Shown one piece after another: positions 57,027 to 64,000 of a stretch of 64,000 bases of DNA. This DNA comes from Anolis sagrei (taxonomy: Eukaryota; Chordata; Lepidosauria; Squamata; Anolidae). Where the stretch lies: NCBI RefSeq assembly GCF_037176765.1, contig NC_090034.1, positions 23,289,375 through 23,353,374 of the forward strand. Reading direction: 5' to 3'. A program made the translations under genes and the position numbers. The notes below the pieces were generated by a model. That model saw nothing but the letters and a program-made list of their open reading frames with translations, did not search any database and was not told the DNA's origin. The first letter of the stretch is position 1; every line of letters starts with the position of its first letter.

Positions 57027-57108
57027 ATGTCGTCCTCGACCACCGCTCCTCCCGAGTACTCCCCCTTCTTCGCCGTCATGGGCGCCTCGGCCGCCATGGT
57101 CTTCAGCG
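57027..57108 (+). CDS. ATP6V0C: ATP6V0C first coding exon (V-ATPase c subunit N-terminus)
   Basis: The start codon at 57027 has GCC before it. The exon encodes MSSSTTAPPEYSPFFAVMGA then SAAMVFS and ends with one base at the donor GTGAGG (57109). Human ATP6V0C begins MSESKSGPEYASFFAVMGAS and also splits after MVFS within an Ala codon. This is the lumenal N-terminus and first part of transmembrane helix 1 of the 16-kDa proteolipid, whose ring carries protons through the membrane sector of the vacuolar ATPase in lysosomes, endosomes and synaptic vesicles. Only residues 1-27 and one base are here. I found none of the remaining sequence (LGAAYGTAKSG onward), so exons 2 and 3 should lie past the window end. 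The gene follows TBC1D24 on the same strand, as in human. Confidence 0.95.
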
Positions 57109-57309
57109 GTGAGGCGCTTGGAGGGTCTCCTTCTGGGGTGGAGGAGCGGGACTGCCAAGGGAGATCTGTGCAGGGCCTGTCCGTCCTTGGGGAGAGGAGG
57201 AGGAGGCGTTCTGTCGGCCTTGTGTGTCCCTTCCCTGGCCCTGTCTTTCCTTTCTTCCCCTCCTTCTTCCCTGGTCCAGCTGATTGTGGTTTTACGTAAC
57301 TTCTAACCC

Positions 57310-57420
57310 GAGCATGGGCAAACTTGAGCCCTCCAGGTGTTTTGGACTTCAACTCCCTATGAATTGTGGGAGTTGAGGGAGTCCAAAACACCTGGAGGGC
57401 CCAAGTTTGCACATGTCTGT
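57310..57420. mobile_element. hAT-type MITE with 8-bp target duplication
   Basis: GAGCATGGGCAAACTTGAGC ... CAAGTTTGCACATGTCTGT, flanked by TCTAACCC at 57302-57309 and 57421-57428. Short, with a minimal centre. In ATP6V0C intron 1, 200 bp after exon 1. Confidence 0.88.
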
Positions 57421-57428
57421 TCTAACCC

Positions 57429-57461
57429 GTCTCGAGACAGGAGTGGTGGGTAAGACATACA

Positions 57462-57492
<31 letters not shown>

Positions 57493-57589
57493 GCTTAGGT
57501 ACCCAACTGCCTCGAGACAGGAGGAGAGGCGGGTGAAACATAAAATTATTTTGATATTATATATTATTAGATTAGGTACCTGGCAATGC

Positions 57590-57632
<43 letters not shown>

Positions 57633-57940
57633 TAAGGGTTAAGATTAGCTTAGGTACCTGGCAATGCCATTATTATATTATATTTTTTTATTTATGACAT
57701 TTATATGCCTCCCTTCTCACCCTGAAGGGGACTCAGAGCAGCTTACAAGATATATATACCAATAATATATTATGTTATTAGCATAGTACAATATCAGTAT
57801 TATATGTTACTATATTGAGCTATACCATTATATTGTAATATTAGTAATAATATTATATTCTTAGGTTCACAGCAATGCTATTATTATATTACATTACTGT
57901 TTTAATTAAATATTATTAGTTTAGGTACCTAGCAATGCCC
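57429..57940. repeat. spaced tandem motif with (ATT)n and L2-like tail
   Basis: TTAGGTACC followed by a GGCAATGCC-like motif recurs at 57495, 57572, 57650, 57861 (diverged) and 57921. A second motif, TCGAGACAGGAG, occurs at 57431 and 57511. (ATT)n tracts follow several units (57463-57493, 57593-57632). An inverted L2-like tail (57668-57760) with an AT-rich array is inserted among them. Confidence 0.75.
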
Positions 57941-58689
57941 ATGATAGGGATCCAGTAACACTATTTCTCAGAAATCTTCCTTGTAAGTTATTGGTTTTTA
58001 TGAATAGGCTCCTTTATGAAATGCATCAAGATGTGGGTAAACTATAACTCCCATCATTCCAGGTGAATTCATCCCCCCCCCCCCAAGTTGGTCATGATGG
58101 GTATGTACCCTCCAGAGTATTTACTGGAAGTTCTTCCTGCAAGCAGAATGAACGGCAATTTTCATCATCCAGAGTCAGTGCCCAACCCCTCCAGTATTTT
58201 ATGTTAGTCATATGGGGGACATAATGTGTGCCAAACGTGGTCCAGATCCATTGTCATTGGGAGCCACAGTGCTCTCTGGAAGTGGGAGCCATCTTGAAAA
58301 ATACATATAGGCATAGGTAGATACATACAGAGAAACATGTTTTCCCTGTTACATACATGGATATATAGATTAGTCCTTAAGGCTCTGTCTAATACGTGCC
58401 ATTATAAAACACTCCCATTTGCTTCTTTTGCTGGTAGTTTTCTCCTATGAAGGGAAGGCTCCCAACCCTTTGAACCCTGCTTCCATTCCAAAGATTGTGT
58501 AATTGTGTAATTCTGAGGAATCCATCTTCCCTCCCCTCTAGGCTCAAGAGGCAAGGAAGATACGTGAGGTTTGGAGGCAAGAGGATGGCAGCCCTGTTCT
58601 CTTGGTGTCCTTTGCTCTCCAAATCTCCATCCTTGGACAGGTTCATTTGGAACAACTGGCTTCCTCTGTTCACAGGGAGAGGATAAGGC

Positions 58690-58870
58690 AGCCCAACAAC
58701 AACAAAACGTTTTGCTGTCTTGGTTTTTAGACATGTTCCTGGGATAATTTGGGGTGCTGATTCAGAAAATTGCATTGTAGAGACTGCATCAGCTCTAGAT
58801 TCTTAGATATGGTTATCATGATTCTTTCTGGGCAAACAGGTGACAACTGGTATATGACATATGTTCTGTA
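58690..58870 (-). mobile_element. fragment related to the hAT element of 24497
   Basis: The minus strand has CAATGCAATTTTCTGAATCA and GCACCCCAAATTATCCC, matching the interior of the 24497 element. The ends are not clear. Confidence 0.6.
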
Positions 58871-59659
58871 TTTCCAAAACTAGAGGTGATAGGGGAACAC
58901 TGGTGCCATTTTTGGAATCAGAGGGTCTTCAAGCATCTTACTGTCCTTTGCGAATGTCCTTCCAAAAGGCTTTCCTTATGTCTCTTCCCCATAAATGGAG
59001 TGAGTGTGTTAGCCGTTTAGGTGAGTCTGATCTTGCCTGTTTGGTGTTTTCCTAAAGGAATGCAGGCATCCTTCCCTGTGTTAGCCGGCCCCAGTTCTAC
59101 AGACTGGGTGAAGTGTCCTGCCTTTCTTCCTCCTTTCGTTTTCTAGCTGCCCAGAGACTGTGGCAGTGTACTTTCCCAGATGACAAGAGAGAAACGGCAG
59201 TGCGGGGGCGAGAAGAAATCGCAAGCCAGTTGGAGCCGGAGAGGCTCCTCCTGTCCTCGCCATTGCTGCAGTCTCTCTGCCTCCCCTTGGTCCCTGAGCA
59301 TATCAATGGCCTCCTCTGGTTTTGCCCTGCTCCTTCCAGCTGGCTCATCTGGGTTGCCTGGGGAGGGGAGCCGAAAGAAAGGGAGAATGTCGAATGTCGC
59401 TGTAATGGCAGTGAAGGTGATGTCATAAGGGCTGAGTATCAGCTGGTGGAGGAGCCCCTGGCTGTCATGTGACTGCAGGGAAAGAGAAGGGGGTGCTTTG
59501 CAGGTTTTGCTCTTCCCTCATGTCAGTGCTTGGCAGTAATGAATGTAAGCCTAGGTTGTGCCATGCTGTCTAACCTATATTTCTAAACCATGAAACCTAA
59601 ACATATTCTGGTTGCTGCCAGAGGTTGCATTTTTATGATTGAAGAAATTAATCTTGCCA

Positions 59660-59735
59660 GAGTTGTAAGCTGCCTTGAGTCCCCCTACGGGAGTGAGAAA
59701 GGCGGGATATAAATTAAGCAAATAAATAAATAACT
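59660..59735 (+). repeat. L2-like tail
   Basis: AGCTGCCTTGAGTCCCCCTA, then GGCGGGATATAAATTAAGC and (AAAT)n. Confidence 0.7.
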
Positions 59736-62534
59736 TGGTTTAACTTGCTGCCCACCAATAGCAAACATGGCTTATCATTGCATATCTTGTGATGTGCAAC
59801 GGCATTAGGTTGTTCTGGAACAAAATGATTGTCTTAAAATATGCAGGACAACGGGGTTTCCTAGCAGTGCAATGATCATGTACTTATTTATTTAGCAGAT
59901 GCATATTATCAAGTGAATGCCTGCTACTTGAATTAGCATTCTCTTTCAGCTAAATAAGCTTCTGAGATATAGCCCTATGCAAGCCAGTGTCTTTGAACAT
60001 TACTGTGCTAAAAGGTTTTTGCGTGGCTGAGAGCTGGCTTCTTAGTGAACAAGAGAGATGAATACTAATAACTACAAAATTGACTATACATTTTTAGTTC
60101 TTAACCCCAAAACCATCCTATATTTGTTGAGAAGATTGCAGACAGGATATTAACCCCCTGATTGACCTTTATATTGTCCCAGCAGTTGTAAAATTGCCTT
60201 TGATCTTTTTGGAAACTTTCCCCAAAAACAGTTTATTCCAACTGTATCTTTAAAAGAACGTTCAAATAGGGAAATGGTAAGTTTTGCTAGTACTAATCAA
60301 AATAAACAAGTAACTTGAAAACATCTCCATTCAAACATTGTTACTGTAGTTTTACAGCAGCTACTGCAAATAATTGCTGTCAGAAGTCCTGGGTTTCAAC
60401 TCCCCTCATCTTTAACTAGTGTGGTGATAATAATACTGGCTGTGGATAACAGCAGCTGTAATCCAGTACATCTAGGAAGACGCTAGCATGTGAATAGCTG
60501 CTGCTGAGCCATATGAAATGATATTTTTGATGTATTAACACATCATGTGACTTCATTAGGAACAACTGGCTTCCTCAGTCCTAGAACTATTGTATGGCAC
60601 AAGTTATGCCCAGCAGCATAGTTATAATCTGCCAGCAGTATAATTCAATGTACAGTGTAGATTATTATGGTTTAATGATAGTTTCCACTGACATTAGGAT
60701 TCATGCATAGAGCTAACTGTTCTAGAAAGAAATCACCCTCCCACTCTCTGAAGTCCACTCTGCAACTGCAAACAGCCTCTGGGTGTTTAAAAAATAGATC
60801 TGACAAAATGGAGTAGTTACCCCATGGCCCTCCAGATTCTCATGTAAATGCCCCCGAATTGGACATGCTAGTTGTAGATGGTCCACCAGGATCTAGTTAT
60901 TTTGCCTTGTTAATTGTTCATATTGTTATTCCAGTAAGGTAATTTACATGGAGCTTACGTAGGAAAGAGCTTGGAAATGGCTAGGTGAATGTATAGCATT
61001 TCAGAGTAGTCTTTTTCTGTTTCAAGCTAATCTGCTAAAGCAGCAAACATAAGACTTGCACTGTAGCTTATTGTAGTGGCATCCTTCAGCTGAGATGGCA
61101 TGAGCTTTGCTGCCATCTGTGAAGTAGCCCTGTCAGCAGATGAATGAAAGGGGCCAGTCCCTGCTTTTTACAGACCTGTTACTTTAATTCAGATCAGGTT
61201 ACTGACCAGGCACCTGGTAGCTTTGCCATACTTCCAAGAGCAGTCCAAAGTAAAATAAACAAAAAAAAAACCCAAAAAGAGTTAATAGGTATGTAGATAG
61301 GTTTAAAGTCCAGCACTGGTGGGATGTTTTTTCACAGTGCATGCTATTTCAGGACTTTGTTGTATACAACTCCTTATAATTATCATAAGTGTCTGCTGGG
61401 CAACCAGTAATTCTTAGTGGATATAGTTGGACCACAGTAAATCATACTTTGTCACTACTAGCACTGACATTCAGTGATAATCTTTTCCAGATAAGCGTGA
61501 AGATACCTTATCAGCTGCAGCCATTCTAGAAAATTTACATAATATGAGTAGAAGGAACATGGAGCACTTATTGTGGTATGCCATAAACAAAAAAGTCAGA
61601 TACTTCATTTCCTTGCAGTCTATACTAGACTGATCTACTACCAGCATGCTCAAGCCTTGTTCTGTACTGGCTGGCTGATGATGTCATGTTGTATAAACAG
61701 TTCTGTACACAATAAACTGTGCTGATAGTAAACAGCTTGTAGAATCTGTGCAGGTCATGGCTGGCTAACCTTGGGTTGGTTGGTAACCATCCTCTGATGC
61801 TGGGACCACTATGACCTTCAAGTGACCAGTGCATTCTGCAGGAGTTACTCAGTGACTGCTCTGAAGCCACAGAGAGTGATTTATGGATTTCCCCTGCTTT
61901 GTTAGATGTGTAAATGGTTGTCCCATGCTTCTGAGTGATATGACAGTCTTAATTTTTCCATGTAACATTGCTGATCAAGATATTTCTCGAGGCCAGAAGG
62001 AAATGAGAAGATGACCATTTCCATTGATTAGAAGTACTACATTCTGGCCTATGCTAGTTTAATTTCTCATGTTGATGTACATGAAGTGCTGGAATGGATG
62101 AAATGATATACTGATAATGTTGTGCCATTTGTACTTATACAAGGTGGACCACAAAGGTGTGTGATGTTTTAATAACTTTTGAATTAAAAAAAGATTTTAA
62201 ATGTATTGTTATTAAATATTGAATCTTCTTTTTGACCTGCCTTGTATCTGCACTGGCATTGTATATTCAAAATGCTGAACATAAGCATTATAGCTGTGTA
62301 CAATTTTGATGAAGTAAAAACATTGAAATGACATCATATTAGCATCATCCAGCAATGGATGTCCAAACAAAATGTTCATCTCACTCCAAATATGTGCATG
62401 TAGTATGGCCTTGTGTCACTTTAAGTAGTATTTTGATTTATGGGGACCTTAAGGGAAACCCTATTGTGGATTGGTTATTTTCTTTTTTTGACAGATTTGT
62501 TCAGTGTGAGGGTTGCCTTTGCCTCCCTCTGAGA

Positions 62535-62600
62535 GTGTCATGTCTACCCTATCTCGGAGTCCCTCCAGGGAGATAGAGCAGAATTTAAATAAAGTTTTAT
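62535..62600 (+). repeat. L2-like tail (old)
   Basis: TCTCGGAGTCCCTCCAGGGA, GATAGAGCAGAATTTAAATA and an AT-rich end. Confidence 0.6.
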
Positions 62601-64000
62601 TATAGGCTTTTTTATTATTATGTGCTCAAACTCAGTTGTTTTCATGGCTGTGCAGGGATTTGAGCCATGGCCTCGGAGTCATGGCCTAATGCTCAAACTA
62701 CAATACCATACTGGTTCTTACATTTTGGGGGGATCTGATTTTAATTCTCATTAAATTACTTGGAAAAGCAGAGGCTGTGGAAGTAGCTTCTTCTGGCAAA
62801 CAAAGATATCTGACTAGACTTATTTATATCATGCTATCAGTTTATATGAGTGGCTTGATATTCTTAATTTGACAGTTCTGCCCCCCTCAGGTCATCAATC
62901 TAGAAATACATGAACCTCAAAGAAAGAGGGGTGGCAGTAAGGTGGGTGTTAAGTCCTGAAGATCCTGGATTTTGTGTTGAAATGGTGCCTCACTATCTGC
63001 TGGGACCAAGGGACTTGGTACTGAATCCTTCATAGAATGCTGTTTCTGTAAGCTGATCAGTACACTTACATTTTGCAAACTAGTCCTTCTCACATTAGTA
63101 CTATTTTTTTATTTACCAGTAAAATGAAATAGTTCAGTATCATCTTCGGATGACTCTACAAAATGATCCTGGTTAGTCGTGGACTGTTAGAAAAACTAGT
63201 AGACCAGAAACAGATCGATTTAACTATGTCATCCATTTGAATTACTTGAGGTTGTAATCTTTCAGCTTTATGTCAAAACGATATGTGTTTTCAGCTTCTT
63301 TACCTGATATCTGGAATTAATGTCTATCTACCATTTGTATCAGAAGTGGTTTGTTTGCTTACTGTAGGTCCCAGTGTAAGAAAACTAGCATTTTGTGATT
63401 TGTGCAAGGGAGGCAAAGTTGGGAAATTTCTTTCAAATTCTTGCCTGAACTGTTATGTACAGAAAGTGAACAATTTATATCCCGATTGCATGATGAGATA
63501 GGAGAGTTTCACAATAGCCACATTTATTCTGTTCCTGTAAACTGTAAATTTGTTGCAAGAGGCTATATTGGGAGGCAAGCAGCTTCCTGGAAGTAAGGAT
63601 TGGGCAACCAAGAACTTGTTACTTTGGGATCTTTGAGGAAGTAGCACATTGTATTGTGTGGCAGTGTTGGGTGAAGCGCACCCCACTCTGGCAGAATGAA
63701 GATGCATTTGAATGAGTGCTTGTAAACTGATAATTATTTTCTTATCTGATATTTGGTAATTTCTCCTTCAAACAGCTGTAAACAAACCCTGAACACTTGA
63801 ATAGATATGACAGTAGTCAAATGGCAGGCTTACCACTTTGTTAGTCTTGATCATTAAAAACTCCCACTGGTCTGTACTCAGTAGCACTAGTTGCAGCCTT
63901 CTGCTATATAGTTAGAGAACAGCTAAGCTGTGTTGCAATGTCCAGTCTAATATTTCAGGGTTTTTTTTTTTTTTTACAGATGTGTAATGGATAGAGCAAG

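Larger units (their letters stand above)
57109..64000 (+). other. ATP6V0C: ATP6V0C intron 1 (5' part)
   Basis: Non-coding. The first kilobase has repeats: a hAT-type MITE, ATT microsatellites, a dispersed tandem motif and an L2-like tail, each listed separately. Then come a fragment related to the hAT element of TBC1D24 intron 5 (58690-58870, minus) and L2-like tails at 59660-59735 and 62535-62600. 59080-59480 is moderately GC-rich with an open frame of 119 codons but no recognisable family. From about 59740 onward the tract is largely repeat-poor and I recognise no coding exon in it. Confidence 0.7.

Noticed and set aside
56662-57306. 214-codon frame over the ATP6V0C promoter and exon 1
   Set aside because: It lies in another frame than the ATP6V0C start, begins with TTG, crosses the donor at 57109 and has the composition of GC-rich non-coding DNA.
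56882-57412. 176-codon minus-strand frame over ATP6V0C exon 1
   Set aside because: Antisense shadow of a CpG island; it runs into the MITE at 57310. No family features.
59113-59472. Possible alternative exon in ATP6V0C intron 1
   Set aside because: Open for 119 codons and moderately GC-rich, but it matches no V-ATPase sequence and has no convincing acceptor and donor pair.

Overview
This is a vertebrate nuclear window, most likely from a squamate reptile and probably an iguanian lizard such as an anole. Two kinds of evidence support this. Two intron-containing host genes sit in the gene order known from tetrapods, TBC1D24 followed by ATP6V0C, both on the + strand. The repeats are CR1, L2, BovB and other non-LTR elements, tRNA-derived SINEs, hAT, pogo-like and other DNA transposons, MITE palindromes and many microsatellites, a mixture typical of lizards. 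The organism is inferred from this mix and was not tested by a search. I found no CRISPR array, operon or other prokaryotic feature, and no new molecular system. The interest lies in host-gene architecture and in datable repeat insertions.

Layout. 1-10.3 kb is repeats: two copies of a duplicated segment, each interrupted by a different element, CR1 LINEs in both orientations, and another LINE on the minus strand. 10.4-27.4 kb is TBC1D24: a CpG-rich promoter with NRF1-type palindromes, a non-coding first exon, one large coding exon, an 18-nt microexon and five further coding exons, giving a 561-residue protein with TBC and TLDc domains. A repeat-poor tract to about 30.5 kb is probably its long 3' UTR. 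30.7-56.6 kb is intergenic and gene-free as far as I can see, filled with SINEs, CR1, L2, BovB, R4-like and other LINE fragments and DNA transposons. At 56.6-57.1 kb lies the CpG-rich promoter, 5' UTR and first coding exon of ATP6V0C, the c-ring proteolipid of the V-ATPase. 57.1 kb to the end is the first part of its intron 1; the remaining exons lie beyond the window.

The genes. TBC1D24 is a phosphoinositide- and Rab/ARF6-linked membrane-trafficking protein of neurons. ATP6V0C is the proton-translocating ring subunit that acidifies synaptic vesicles, endosomes and lysosomes. They are syntenic neighbours and both act on vesicle membranes, but nothing here shows a functional link. The best second-look items are the TBC1D24 microexon, its overlapping upstream ORF, an E-box of the CLEAR type in the ATP6V0C promoter, a SPIN-like hAT element with a perfect target duplication, and an inverted minisatellite around a BovB fragment just upstream of ATP6V0C.
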